A stretch of 64,000 nt of DNA, taken from the NCBI GenBank assembly GCA_013368445.1, contig JAACJO010000001.1, positions 2,480,001 to 2,544,000 on the forward strand, given 5' to 3'. Numbering within the stretch: the first letter of the stretch is position 1; every line of letters begins with the position of its first letter. Source of the DNA: Leucocoprinus leucothites (Eukaryota > Basidiomycota > Agaricomycetes > Agaricales > Agaricaceae). Positions 24,048-36,110 of this stretch are shown here, piece by piece. Both the position numbers and the translations under genes were made by a program. The notes under the pieces were generated by a model, which saw nothing but the letters and a program-made list of their open reading frames with translations, did not search any database and was not told the DNA's origin.

Positions 24048-24698
24048 TTATTGAGTCGACTGAAATTTCGCCCGACTCGCAGCAAATAGCTCCTCCTGCT
24101 TGGCAAGGAGCTCTTCTTCAGTCATACCAGACTGTTCAAATTTCGAGACTTTCTTCTCGCGGTCCTAGACGAAGGGTGAGTGAGGGCGTGAAGTAATTCT
24201 ATGAGAACAGACTTTTTGCTGCTGTTTGTGGTCTTTGAGTACGTCCTCGACCTCCGTAGTGAAGGACTCGAAGCCTAGCCGCTGAGGTTTGGTATTAAGT
24301 GTCGGGTCAGATAGAAGGTGGTACACTCGAACCTTGAGGGCACTGATGATATGCTCTGGCGCGATCGTTTTCTTTGATTCTTGCTCGCAGATTTCGTTCG
24401 CTTCTGATGAGATTAGGTGAATGAATTCTAGGGGTCACTTGAGGTCAGGACGTGATGTGGCCAAATAAATGGTGTCCACTTCACCTACACAGCACTCTAT
24501 AACCAGATCCCGCGTCTCTTTCGCACAGACGATATCGTTTGGTAGTAGTTCTGGAGGTGAACCATAAGTCGAATGAGTCAACAGCTTTGGGCGTCAATAG
24601 AGGAAGTTAGTACCAGATATCATTTTTGCAACTGTGGCCTTAGGAAGGGATAGATCTTCGTCTCCTGGGGCGCCTGAATGGCCCTCGCGGTCAGACAT
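24048..24698 (-). CDS. NCB2: Negative cofactor 2 beta (NC2-beta/Dr1)
   Basis: Histone-fold subunit that pairs with NC2-alpha, binds TBP on DNA and represses Pol II initiation. Start MSDREGHSGAPGDEDLSLPK; the histone fold is spread over small exons: LPKATVAKMIS, ELLPNDIVCAKETRDLVIEC, EFIHLISSEANEICEQESKK, IAPEHIISALKV. The following helix contains LGFESFTTEVEDVLKDHK, then a coiled tail (EELLAKQEELFAASRAKF). All joins are GT-AG. The stop lies 72 bp from the Mak32-like stop (convergent), and the start is 93 bp from the SmF start (divergent), with CACGTG at 24772-24777 between. Confidence 0.9.
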
Positions 24699-24791
24699 AC
24701 TGGAAGGATGAGAATGTGAGGATGAGAAACTATGGACAACAAGGCATTTCCAAACTTTGCTGCAAACTCCGCACGTGCTTTCTCAACCACC

Positions 24792-25251
24792 ATGTCTGTA
24801 CGTCCCCTCCTCCGTCTCTCCGCCGTTTTACCCTTACTTACTCCTCCAGGTTAACCCAGTCAACCCAAAACCTTTCCTTCAGGAACTAACTGGAAAGCCT
24901 GTCTACGTCCGTCTGAAATGGGGTCTTGAATACAAGGGCTTTCTCGTTAGCACTGATGGGTACATGAACCTCCAGGTTAGTCGTGGTTGTCGCTCAAATC
25001 ACGGTCCTGGCTGAAGGTGATACCTTTCTAGCTTGCCAACACGGAGGAGTTCCAGGATGGCAAATCGAATGGCGCGTTGGGTGAAGTCTTCATTCGGTAT
25101 GTTTCTTGGTTTGTCTCGTTATTATTCGATCTCTGAGTATCACTTATGACTAGGTGTAATAATGTCCTCTATATAATAAGTATCCTTTACACTCTTTGAT
25201 GTTTCTTATCTGACGCGACTTGGCCTCCACAGGGAAGCAGCACTGGAATAG
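24792..25251 (+). CDS. SMX3: U1/U2/U4/U5 snRNP core protein SmF
   Basis: Sm ring subunit F of spliceosomal snRNPs. Five exons: 24792-24797 (Met-Ser only), 24850-24975, 25032-25096, 25154-25175 and 25231-25251. Sm1 motif: [20 protein letters not shown], then GYMNLQLANTEEF. Sm2: [14 protein letters not shown]. The fungal SmF ending RE... is recovered (REAALE, stop) only if the last intron is 25176-25230, beginning ATAAGT and ending CAC, that is, an AT-AC intron. The alternative GT-AG reading (donor 25180, acceptor AG at 25231-25232) gives [14 protein letters not shown], which does not match the family. Confidence 0.9.
25176..25230 (+). other. Probable AT-AC intron in SmF
   Basis: 55 nt, starts ATAAGT, ends CCTCCAC, with a CTGAC branch-site match about 20 nt before the 3' end. 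ATAAGT...AC matches the rare AT-AC class spliced by the major spliceosome. It is inferred from the SmF reading frame only. Confidence 0.6.
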
Positions 25252-25578
25252 TCAACAGCTTGGGTCACTCGGCAACTGCTCATTGAAAACGCCTGAAAAT
25301 TCAGGTCGGAATTCCTCGTAAGAAAGCAAACCGTCATGCATGTCTAAATCCCTCCGCTTCAGCGCGGTCATTCTGTATTCTGTATGTACACAGATAGATA
25401 ATCTCCGAACATGCCCTTCATCCCAACGGCCTGTCCGATCATCAGAAAAAGCTCATAGCCACAACCTTCCCACGGTGCGGTGATGACCAATGAGTCAAAA
25501 AAAAAAGTTGTATATAATCTTGCTCAGCTGTACCCGCGACTCATTCAACAACTCTCTCGCCCTCAAAACAAAACTCAC
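25252..25578. other. Intergenic region, SmF / LLPH-like gene
   Basis: 327 bp between two co-directional genes. An in-frame extension upstream of the LLPH-like ATG (from about 25480) is open but shows no family features, so I treat it as 5' UTR. I see no other feature. Confidence 0.35.
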
Positions 25579-26239
25579 ATGGCAAAGTCAACTCGCTCCA
25601 AAGTCAAGCGATCGTTCCGCTCCAAGAAGCGCGAGTCCGGTGTCTACGCAGCGACAGAAGCTGCTCGACTACAGCGGCTCAATTTGAAGCTTCATCAAAC
25701 AACGAAAAAGGATCAAGATGGGGATGTAGAGGTCGATGTAGCGGAGGAAAATTCAGAGGACCCAGGTTGGTATTGGTTCGCACGCTTTGGTATGCTGGAC
25801 CCCGACGATATCACCCTGGATAACCTTTCTACTATTTGTTACGATCCCACTCGTATCTGGAGGGGTGCTACCCTTCTTGATTCCATGTCTTCTCAAGACA
25901 CATAATCCTGCTCTATTCCATGAAGCCGGTTATTGACAGATTTCTCGTTTCTGTTAGCCCCTCCCATCCCCCCATCCGATAATCACACAGCCGATGCAGG
26001 TTAGAAGTTATCTGTCCTTTGTTACGTACCTTCCAACGCTTTCTACTTTCCTAGATTCTATGCACATTGATGGGGAATCACAATCAACCCGTATATCGAC
26101 ACATGGGCCTCGCGGCTCAAGAAGAGAGGAGTGGAGGAAGTCGAAAGGCATGGCACCTCGAGCTGCTAGGAATGGAATGAATCGGCAGGGTGGACTAGCA
26201 GCTCGTCGGAAAGCCGGTCGTTCACATCGAAGAAGATGA
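25579..26239 (+). CDS. LLPH-like (DUF2423) small basic nucleolar protein
   Basis: Small, very basic protein of the DUF2423/LLP family, probably nucleolar and linked to ribosome biogenesis. The start MAKSTRSKVKRSFRSKKRE is the family signature. The C-terminus is ISTHGPRGSRREEWRKSKG, then NRQGGLAARRKAGRSHRRR. A 289-nt intron (25766-26054) is proposed: phase 1, GTTGGT donor, CTAG acceptor, joining EDP to DSMHIDGE. It is much longer than its neighbours, and the frame stays open into it to 25905. The central splice is therefore the weak point; both ends are secure. Confidence 0.75.
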
Positions 26240-26540
26240 GGCTCGTTATACCATTTGTATTATATGTGATTTTCTATCCACACTACATTTGCTTTCCGCC
26301 GTACACTAGTCTTCTTGCCAACATCACCTTTCTCTACTCAAAACACCGCAACTTTTTATTCGAAAGCTCGGGAATAAATTAGACCATATCTTTATCAGAA
26401 ATTGTTTTGGCGTCCTTTCCAGATGTCGAGTCCCGGTCGGACCCTAAACTGAAGCCGCTTTTACTGCAGGGAGAGCCATACCCGGGTGATCTGACAGTGA
26501 ATAAATAAACTGAGTTTTCCACACGAGACCACATGGCGAC
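26240..26540. other. Convergent intergenic region
   Basis: 301 bp between the stops of the LLPH-like and membrane-protein genes. No coding or RNA signal seen. Confidence 0.35.
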
Positions 26541-28312
26541 TCACGGAAACTCGGCCATGGTAATGTGTTCTGTTGTAACATGTACCTCAGGTCGGGTACT
26601 CTGAGATTTTTCTCGTTTCGGTAGGAGGCGGGGAATTACGCTCGCCACCGTCTTGGAAGTCTTGCTGGCATGTGCGACATGGGACATGTCGTGGACGTAG
26701 GCCTCAGTCGTGCTGAATTCCATCAGACGAACGACTGCACGACAAGAAGCAATTGCACTGTACAAAACTTGTTAGGGCCGCGTAAATGAATGAGTCAAAT
26801 TTCACCCACGTTATCATAGCAGCTGGAATCTGGAATCATATTACATTCATTTGGTCAGCACCGCCCATATCGTAGGGGGTAATGCAATTAATCTCACCGT
26901 TGCGATCCTATATTCAACCAGTTAGAAACTATTCGCCGAACGTGAAAGGAGGGTTGCTTACACATTCATGATTGCTGAAGATAATATTGCCGGAGATTGA
27001 CATAACTTAGAGAAGAATGGAAGACACAGCGCAAATGAACTCACTATTCAGATTCAAGATATTCAGGACCTTCGTAAATCGACATGTAAGCCCGCGGGAA
27101 CTGAAACATTGCGAACGCCCTGACTCACCGCTGGAATACAATTCATCGTAAATGAGATCAAGAAGTACACCAGCCCGTCGTGAAAGAGCAGCTTCCAAAG
27201 GTCCGTACGAGCCGTGTGTTTTCCATACAAGGCAGCGGCGCTGAAGAGCAAAATTATCAAGTCGAAGACCATCGCTGTGTAAATATGGTTAGTTGATATA
27301 TATAGGAGGATATGGAACTGAGTCTTACTGAAGAAGAAAGTGGTATTAAGCATCTTCGGGTTCGTTTGTACGACGACACAGGTATTAGCTGTCGTACTCC
27401 ACTCTGCCACCACAATAAACATGGTCCGGTAAAGGAGACCCCAGTGCGCTAGACAAAGAACGCTGAGGACTGCAATGACTGGCTTCTTGCGATTCCATAG
27501 GGCGATCCTTGACATGTGGCGGATCAGTTACTCGAATCATGCCAATCCACGGTTCTAGTGTAATAGACCAGAAGTAACACTCACGTTCTGAGCATAAGGG
27601 AGGTAGATGCACATAAGATCGTCATGTTTCCCGCCCACTAGAAGACACAGGCGTTAATACTGTGATAAGGAGTCATGTAGCATGACTTGGCAAGCTTACA
27701 GAGTTAAAAGTGAACAGGGCCTAAACAGGAAAGGCACGCGTTAATAAGGTTATTCTTGTTCCATGAAAACGCCACTTACATGGCAATTAATCTATTTCAC
27801 CCCACGAGACTCAGCATGTCGTAAAGCGAGGGGAAGATCGATACTTACTGGGGTAGATACGGTCAAAGAAATTATCCTGACAGTCGGCGGTCAGAAGGTT
27901 GGCCACGAAGAAGAGGAATTTAGCTTACAATCCAATGAACGAAAATAGCATGCAGTAGCGACAGAGGAAGTAAAAAACTTCAAGGAAGTTAGAACACACG
28001 ACGCGAAAACAGGCAAATAGACAAACTCTGTTAGTTCCGGGACAGCATTGTCAGTTAGGTTATCAGCATTCAATAAGGGGTAATATCACTTACCAGGGGC
28101 CAACGGAAGGAGCGACGTCCGGTGATAAATGACCATTCAAAACCCATTTGAAGGGTAAGCTCCCAGAGATACACGCCGAAGAGAGCAAACAGTAGTCTCT
28201 CGAAAACAGCTGGGGACAAGAAATGGTGAATAACATTCTGAAAGAGTTGCCAAGCTGCCATGTGCGTACCTGCATCCTTAGCGATCTCCTGTGCATCCGA
28301 CCAGTTAACCAT
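26541..28312 (-). CDS. Agaricomycete-type multi-pass membrane protein
   Basis: Predicted seven-helix-like integral membrane protein of a type I associate with multicopy families in Agaricomycetes. Function unknown. Start MVNWSDAQEIAKDA; introns then separate almost every helix: VFERLLFALFGVYLWELTL, FYFLCRYCMLFSFIGLIISL, NMTILCASTSLMLRT, AVLSVLCLAHWGLLYRTMFI, MVFDLIILLFSAAALYGK, GLVYFLISFTMNCIPAV, and a last stretch SAIASCRAVVRLMEF. The cytosolic-looking tail ends EHITMAEFP. I do not recognise a named Pfam family with certainty. Confidence 0.75.
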
Positions 28313-29198
28313 TGCGACAAAGGACTCGGCGGAAAGACGATTCGGTAAAGGAGGTACGGTGGGGAGAACCCTTGAGTTTCCAAGTGGGCACGAAAGAAAA
28401 CACGATACATCCTCTCGGTTTTAAGGAGCTCTCGGTGGAGAACAAGCTTCTTGATGCCCTTATTTGCTGATAGACCTTTCCTCGTTGATCGAGTATAGCT
28501 TGGGTCCATGATGTAAACCCCCAGATGCCGAGTGAGGCCAAATATCCGTTCTGAGTCATTGTTGTCACGATTTTCGGTCTAAGATTCGTCGATAGTGGAT
28601 ATTTGTTGGGCGGCGGCCAATAATAATCCAATAACAGATCAAGAGCGCTGTTGTTCGACAGTGATGGGATGCTCGGTGATGAAATGAACCATCGAACCTT
28701 ACTTAATCAGTCTCAAGAGGCTGGATCAGGTGTTTTATGAAAGCAAAGAAAATTTCAAATTAAGAACAAGAACAATAGAATACGAACCGCGCTTGCAAAA
28801 GTAAAGTGAGGGGGCAGTTATTGAGGGCATCTGGCTTGTGCCGTGAACATGAAGTATGCGTTGCGCACTAAAGTTGCCACAGGAGCAAAGGAGAAGCTAA
28901 ATACGCGATAATGATAACATACCCTGCCGTTAACGAGGGCTAAACATAGCAATACGGCGTCTTCTTGACTATCACTGATATGTCGAACCACTCAACGATG
29001 TCAGAGAAAGAAAATTCCCACCCTAGAACTCACGAAGAAATCGCCACAAAAAAGGCGGAAGAGAAAAATGCCTGAAATTTCCGGGAAGGTTGACAGGCAT
29101 CTTGGAAATGACGACGGTTTTTGAATAGTGGTTAATCAGTAACTAGAGACATCCCAGCGCGATGAATCCCAAATGAAAGAACCGAGAAGACGAAGACA
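28313..29198. other. Intergenic region, no gene seen
   Basis: 886 bp between the membrane-protein start and the ERB1 stop. The ORFs here (such as minus 28305-28631) overlap the start of the neighbouring gene in another frame and show no motif. The left part is likely promoter. Confidence 0.35.
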
Positions 29199-31854
29199 CT
29201 AGCTATACCATACCGCTACGTTACCATCAGCTCCTCCACTCAAAAGCCACGGCTGCTTATTGCACCATCTAATCTGCAATACACCCAAGCCTTCCGAGAC
29301 TTTATGTCCACGTAAAATTTTCAATGGAACGATGAGAGGATCTGTGAGAAGATCGTTGTAGACTCTGGCATGGAAAATTTGAATCGATCCGTCATCAGAG
29401 GAAGATGCAAAGAGTGGGTATGTTGGGTGAAAGTGTACGGAACGAATGGCGCGCGTGTGATATCTGAATGACATGTCAGGGTTCGAGAAATCTAAGATTA
29501 AAGCTTAAGATCCATACCTCAAGCTCTTGTATGGTTTATCACTGAGCTCTAGGTCAAACCAACACAGTTTTCGATCGTACCCTCCCACAATGAGGTGATC
29601 CCCCGAGGGGTGTACATCCATGGATGAAATCCATCTAATTCCCGGGCTTAAAGTTTTGAGCAATTGTTGCTCGGCCAGATTGTATAGACGAATGTATTGT
29701 TGAGTCTATCCAGAAGGTCAAAACTTAATCCAACGGAGGAGAGTATAGTTGGCTCACAGCAACGAAGAAGTGTGGCTTTGTTGGGTGGAATAGTACTGCT
29801 TGAACCAAACCTTTAACCTTCTTGAAAGGTGCCTGAGAGTGCCTCCGGGAAATTTGGTGCATCCAAACACCATTTTGGGCGCCACCGGTAGCTGAAAGTG
29901 AAATTAGCTAGACATCGGCAACAATGCCTGAGTACTCACAAACAGAGGCAACATAATCTCCGCGGCGGTGCCAAGTAATCTGGGACGGTGACCCGGAAGA
30001 AGGCGGCAAGTGTACGGAGAGAATAGGCGTATCAACCGACCATGAGGCTGATGATGCTGATTCCCATTTGACTGGCGATGGCACTGTCGGGGCAGGAGGG
30101 AGAGTTGGAGGCGCAAGAAGGGATTTGGTCAAAGAGAAAGTCGGCTCCGGTAGGTTTGGGGGAACGAGGAAATGGAGATCCTCGCCGCTACAGAGATAGG
30201 CTGTTGTGAGACGAAATTTTGAGGAGTGCAGAGATAAAAGAAACTCACACTCCAACGACGAAGTAGGTGGCGTCCGTCCGTGGGCACCAGTCAATAGCAC
30301 TGACTTTGCCATTGAACGTCCATCGCTTTACTTCGCGCCCAACATTAACCTCCCATAAGCTGATCACGCCACCCTCATCACCACTTGCGACCCAAAATCC
30401 ATCTGGACTTACGCTCACGCAGCGAGCACGTCCTGTTGTGTGGGTAAAGGTCAAGCTTTTATAATTGGGGAATGGTTTGAGGGTGTTGGGGCTGGGTAGT
30501 TTGGGAATTAAAGAATTCGGATCGATGTTCAGCTTCACTCTTTGTATACGGGGCGCAAGGTATAAATCGAGCTGGCGATTAAATCTTTGCTTTATGAAGT
30601 TATCATATGCGGGAACAAGGCGAAGGGAGGAGTATTTTTGTGGGAGATAATCACGTTCACGATCTTCAGGGTCCTTGTCTTCCCATTCTTTCCGTTCTTC
30701 CTCCGTTGGAAGATACTCTTCTGGTGGGTTGTAAGACTCTGAATTGGTGGGCAGGCGAGGTTTAGGAGCAGGGGGTGGAGGTTGTTGCAGTGTTGAGGGT
30801 TGGTCCGACCAGATAGCGTAGAAGTCGATCTTTTTTGTTGATTTCGGCTTGTTGGGCAGAATTTTCCCTTGCCTGATGGCGCGCACAATTTTCATAACCT
30901 GAAAAAAAACTTAGTACTGAAGAGACAGTAGCAAAGGTCAAACACACCTTTTGCTTTTCCCATTTACTGGGGATCCAGCGACGCTTTGGCTCTGGTGCCG
31001 CTGATAGGGGCATGACTTCCTCTTTGCCCTTACCAGTGAACCATTCGACCATAGGTTCATATGGGTCGTAGTTGGCGTCAGGATTTTCATTTTGATAGAG
31101 TCGTTTAATGATATCCAACTCCTCATCAGTAAGGGGTTTATCTGTCTGAAGGTTTTTATCGAAGGCTGATATCCTATAGATAGATGCAGAGTTAAGTTTC
31201 GATTGATATAAACCAGAGATACTCAGGCGCACCAAGAATCAGGGTCTTCTACTGTTGCCAAAAACTTGTCTAGTTCGTCTCCTCGAGCCGGTCTGAGTAC
31301 CTTTCTGCCATTTATATCGTAACCAATATGCGGCAGGTCGTCGTACCAGTGCATTGGTATGTCGCCGACACGATTTGGAGTCTGCATTGCTTGGTCAGTC
31401 CTGCCAACAGAGGTCAGGGAGAGGGTATACGCACATCTTCCGTTGAAGAATCAGAGTCATAGTCTGGTTCTATGTCGGGGTATACACGTTTAGGGTGACC
31501 CGTAATATCTGAAATAACGGTCTTGGCTTTTGGGAAAACATGTAGCGAGGAGTCAGAGTCTAGGTCGTCTGAATCGTCTTCGGTCTCTTCTGTGTCTTCA
31601 TTATCTTCGTCCTCATCAGCGACATCCTCCTCTTCATCCTCCGAGCTATTCCCTCCATCGTCTGCTTCTGAGTCGCTGTTTGCATCAATCTCCGGGAACT
31701 CGTCTGCTTCACCATCATCTGAACTAATCTCATTTGCATCCTCCTCGTCCGTTAGCATTTCGAGTTGAACAGGCTTCGATTCAGGCTGAGTTTCATGATC
31801 TTCTTCTGTCTGTTTCCGTTTTCTGCTGCTTCTACGGTCACTGTCGACGGCCAT
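29199..31854 (-). CDS. ERB1: Ribosome biogenesis WD40 protein Erb1 (BOP1)
   Basis: Subunit of the PeBoW complex needed for 27S pre-rRNA processing and 60S assembly. The first exon starts [15 protein letters not shown] (first ATG, 31854) and has a long D/E/S-rich stretch. The BOP1 N-terminal domain follows: [82 protein letters not shown]40 blades cover the rest, ending [15 protein letters not shown]. Spread over many small exons. Divergent from ARP4 across 194 bp. Confidence 0.92.
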
Positions 31855-32048
31855 TGTGGGCGTCTGTTGCTGGTCGCAGAAATCTGAAAAAGTTGATTGC
31901 GACTGAAAGTAGACGCTGAGCACGTGGTCGACTTCTCAGGGACTGATCTAAAGTCGACAACATCTTGGTTCAACACAAGTAAACAGGCGCGAGATTGTTC
32001 TGTTGAAGCATTCAAGTCTGAACGCCTAGAATCTACGCGATAATCAAC
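31855..32048. promoter_or_regulatory. Divergent promoter, ERB1 / ARP4
   Basis: 194 bp between the ATGs. It contains CACGTG at 31921-31926. It serves a ribosome-biogenesis gene on one side and a chromatin-remodelling gene on the other. Confidence 0.5.
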
Positions 32049-33844
32049 ATGGTCAACTACGGGGGAGGTATGTTCGTTGATGTAATTTCCTTTGATTTTC
32101 CCTGAAAAGTCTGTAGATGAGGTTTCTGCATTGGTCGTTGATATCGGTACCTCGTCAGTGCGCGCAGGTTATGCCGGAGATGACACTCCAAGAGCTATTA
32201 TTCCGGCACATTATGGCTTTCTACCTACAAACGCAGATAATGATGTTGCTATGGGGGAAGCGAACGATTCCTCAAGCGTTGCCAACAAATCCAGACACGC
32301 AGAGCTCTACATCGGTCAGTCAGGACCCTCAATATGGAGGAGCGGTATGGAAGTGGGAAACCCATTAGCAGACGGCCTTAGTGGGTTTGGAATTTAATAT
32401 GATATCCCCTGGAATTTATGCTAATTCTAGCTTCTAGTAAGCGACTTTCGCCCAATCAAACCTTTGGTTGACCATGCAATCTCGCATGTTATGCGCTGCA
32501 ATCCCTCTGACCATCCTATCCTTGTTACCGAACCAACATGGAACACACCTGCGAACCGTGAACGAATGGCAGAAATCATGTTTGAAGAATTCAACGTCCC
32601 AGCTTTCTACATCGCCAACACTGGCGTTTTGAACGCGTACGTACCTTCGGTATTCTCCTTTGTGACATCTAACTCATATTTGACTTTAGGTTCGCCGCTG
32701 GAAAGGGGACTGCATTCGTTGTTGATGTTGGCCACTCGATGGCTAGTGTAACGCCCGTTGTGGATGGATTTGTTTTGCGCAAAGGCATGTGCCTTGTGGA
32801 CCCAGAGCCTACGAGTTCAACTAACAATCCCTAGGCTTGGTGTATTCTTCCCTACCAAGGCTCGTACGGGCGCAAGCTCGCCACATCCTCGTAACTGCCA
32901 CCACACAACGACAAGGTATCGCTCTTCTGCCACAACAAATGATCGAGTCGAAAGCGGTGGGCGAAACCTCCATATAAAAGTTGAATTAACTTTCTCTAAC
33001 CCGAGGTATAGCCTGTCGATCCAAACATGCCTCCACAATTTACCGTACGCCAGAATCGCGTTACGAATACCACAGAGACTTGGAAGAACTGGGCCGAAGA
33101 GCGAGAGATTGACGAGTGGATTCAGCATTGTGCTGCAGTTTTGGATCAAGGATGGAACGATGCGTAAGTCTCTGAACAATGCTCATACCCTTGTGCGCCT
33201 GATATATCTTATTACTCGTACAGTGCTGCCCAGGCCCGTCCTCCCCGCCAATACGAATTCCCTACTGGCTTCAACAGTTACTTTGGTACGGAACGATACC
33301 AAGTCGGAGAACAATTCTTCTGGCACACGCCAGCGCTCGTGGTGCGTGTCCTTCCAGTGCCACATTCCTCCTTTTACTCAAAACCTTGCCTTTTTCAGGC
33401 GTCAAATTCAAATCTCCCGAAAAATATACCAGCTTTGATCTCTGAATCGCTTCGCGCTTGTGACCCCGAACTTCGCCAAGTCTTGATGGGCAACGTCGTC
33501 CTTACCGGTGGCGGGAGCCAATTCTCTGGATTTGCCGATAGGTTGAACAGTGAGCTCACAAGAACGTTCCCTCACGTAAGAACGAGATAGTCTTGCTCTA
33601 GTGGCTGCTTTCGTGATAACATTGTTCTCAGGCTAAAATCCATGCTCCCGGGAATCCTATCGAAAGAAGATATGGTGCTTGGCTTGGCGGCAGCATTCTG
33701 GCCAGCTTGGGCACGTTCCACCAGTTGTGGATTAGTAAAGAAGAATGGCAGGTACGTACAACTTTCTTTTGTCTCGGAGAGCTTTCCTGAGCTTGGGCGT
33801 TACAGGAACATGGCAAGGCAATCGTAGGGCAACGGTGTAAATAG
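32049..33844 (+). CDS. ARP4: Actin-related protein 4
   Basis: Nuclear actin-related protein shared by NuA4, INO80 and SWR1 complexes. The start MVNYGG, after a short first intron, continues [20 protein letters not shown] (actin phosphate loop), then [94 protein letters not shown], and the C-terminal [20 protein letters not shown]. One intron (32785-32834) must start with GC (AAAG|GCATGT) so that VLRKG joins [10 protein letters not shown]. The end ...IVGQRCK follows a short last exon. Confidence 0.92.
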
Positions 33845-34349
33845 TCTTTTAAAATGGAACTCTTCAGATATAGGGGGTTTCTTGTACATCAGGCTCATAC
33901 TGTCGTGCAAAGCATTATTTGTGATATATTTTTGAGGAAACAAGTACAACTCTGGATAACAGTGGAGGTATCAACAGTGTTCATTCTTCAAGTATCGCTA
34001 TTCACAACAATACTACGAGAAACATACATCTGACAGGCCAACCGCAGCGCGCGGGAGGAGTAAGCATTGCTTAACTGGGTACCAATCGAGGGTCGATTTA
34101 AATAACAAAGAAAAGAAGAAAAATTAGGTAAGGAATGAGGGATGATCGTTTCTCATTGAAGACCGATCGAACAAAGAACTTGAACAGAAAACCCTATTTC
34201 TTTTTTTCTTTATCTGCAATAATTTTAAGGGAGGAGAGAATTAAAGAAAAAAAATCAGCTCAGCAGCCATTCTGAGGTGGGAAGGGGGGAGGGGAGAGAT
34301 CTCAAAAGCCTTTCATGTCCATGTCTCTCGCGTAATGTTGTAAAATATA
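33845..34349. other. Convergent intergenic region
   Basis: 505 bp between the ARP4 stop and the stop of the disordered-protein gene. It is AT-rich with A/T-homopolymer-like runs near 34,190-34,260, probably two 3' UTRs. No gene seen. Confidence 0.4.
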
Positions 34350-35840
34350 TCAGAAGACCTCAACGACTTCACGTCTTCCACGAGCATCCAAAAGACCTCC
34401 AATGGCCTTGCGGCGGATACGAGTAGCAAAGTTCTTGGGGCCGAGTTCATCAGCACCCGAAGGCGGCCCGCGGGGCTGCCTGGCCGGTTGGCTAGCCATC
34501 CTGTGACTAACGACGGACACTGTGGGGTACTGCTGTTGCTCGGGAGAGGCAGAGGTTGGGCGACCAATGCCAAGACCTTCGTACAATTTCTTGGATGCTT
34601 CCTCGCGCGGCGAGAGAGGCACCTCGTTGGAGGATGCAGAAGATCGAGGAGTGGTGGGAGAAGAGTGGGTTTTGCCAGAAGAACAAGAAGAATCGGCATC
34701 ACCATCTTCGTCGGTGTCAACGACAGTCACAGCAGGAAGAGGCTGCGAGACTGCAGGGTTAAAACGTAAGGGCAGGGGACGCGACTTGGCGTTCGCAATG
34801 GTGTGAAGACCTGGAGGAGGAGAGGTGCGCTCATTGTCGGGGGCAGTGATCTTGACGAGGGGAGAAGAAACAGCACGATTTCCAGCAAGGACAGAGTTGG
34901 ATCCACCTCGCCTCCAAGAAGAGACGGAATCGGACTTGGAGGGCGGGCTGACGTTATTCGAAGTAGGATTACCAAGAGAAGTGCCTCCGCTGATGACGGT
35001 AGTAGAGCTTGGGGTTGGAGGGGGAGCAGCGTTGTCGTACTCGCCAGTGCCAGCGTAGCGAGCTCCAGTAGGGATGGGAGCAGTCGAGCTCGCGGAGCGA
35101 CTTCCAAATCGTCCGCCCAAAGCGGCAGTCATGGGCACATGATCATCGGCAGAGGCAGGTGCGGGTCCTAAGCCGAGTTGGGCCCTTAACTGATCAGCCT
35201 GGTTGGGTCTGCGGGATTGGGCGCCAATGGCTCGGTGGTCGAAAGAAAGGTTGGCTGGGCCAGTTGTAGCAGGGGGCTGATAGTTGTGCGGAGCGCGCCT
35301 GGTCTGGTTTTGAATCTGCTGTTGCTGACGTTGTGCTTGGGCTATCAACTCGGCCTGGTACTGCTGGTTCTGGATTGCCTGCGCCTATTAGGTGATGTGA
35401 ATGATGAGATAAGACGGATGACAGAACAATGGGAAGCTTACCTGGATCCTCAACATTTCAAGCTGAAGCATTTGCATAGACATGGCCTGGTTCTGGACTG
35501 CAGGAGACATCATGTTGGGATGAGGAAAGCTAGGGTTGAACTGGAAATTGTTGACGTTGGGGTATTGAGCTTGCTGCTGGGAAAAGTGGTTTTTGCCGTC
35601 GACGGCCGCGGTCATGGGGAAGTTCCTGTTGTTAAAAACATGCTGGGGCATTTCAGCGAGCTGGTCCTCTTCCTCCTCTGGGAAGATGTTGGTGGGGTGG
35701 GACTGAGCTGGATAGCGAGAAACGTTGAAAGTGGTTGCGCCGGGCGCGGCGGTGTGAGGAATATTGGCAGAAGCAGAGCGGACGCCGCCTGTGCGGAGCC
35801 CATTGAGGAGCGAGGCGCGATTGTACTGGGTGCTTGACAT
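34350..35840 (-). CDS. Disordered Q/S/P-rich protein, unknown function
   Basis: Two exons. The first ATG (35840) gives MSSTQYNRASLLNGLRTGG; an in-frame TTG upstream was not used. The middle is a Q/M-rich probable coiled coil (MSMQMLQLEMLRIQ, then QAQRQQQQIQNQ) crossing the single intron near 35,395-35,440. Then a long S/P/T-rich region and a more conserved-looking basic C-terminus: KNFATRIRRKAIGGLLDARG followed by RREVVEVF. I do not recognise the family. The layout suggests a regulatory or RNA-associated protein, but nothing visible proves it. Confidence 0.7.
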
Positions 35841-35965
35841 GATGGCGGGCAAGATAGATAGATAATGGCTGGGTGCTGATTAAGGGGGAGAAAAGGGATT
35901 ACTGAACAAGAAGAGAGCTACGAAAGTCAGTGAGAGTAACGAGTGAGTAGAACGGTAGACACACA

Positions 35966-36057
35966 TGAGCTATAAAAGAAGAGAAAGAAAAGAGAAAGCG
36001 TATATTTTGTGAATAGCGAGAGAGAGAGAAAGAGAGACGGAGAGAAAGAGGGCGAGC
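35966..36057. repeat. Purine-rich (GA)n low-complexity tract
   Basis: Almost pure A/G on the plus strand, so pyrimidine-rich on the coding strand of the gene that starts at 35840, about 130-220 bp upstream of it. CT-rich promoter or 5' leader tracts are common in fungi. Confidence 0.6.
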
Positions 36058-36110
36058 CGAGACAGCCACCAAACAATCACAGTGTCACGCAGCAACACAG
36101 CCCTGTCACA

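Noticed and set aside
25180..25188. GTATCCTTT as a U12-type 5' splice site in SmF
   Set aside because: Using it breaks the conserved SmF ending, and no U12 branch site (TTCCTTAAC-like) is near the 3' end.
28305..28631. Minus-strand 108-codon ORF upstream of the membrane protein
   Set aside because: Overlaps the true first exon in another frame and has no family features.
31523..31768. Plus-strand serine-rich ORF
   Set aside because: Shadow of the acidic N-terminal region of ERB1.
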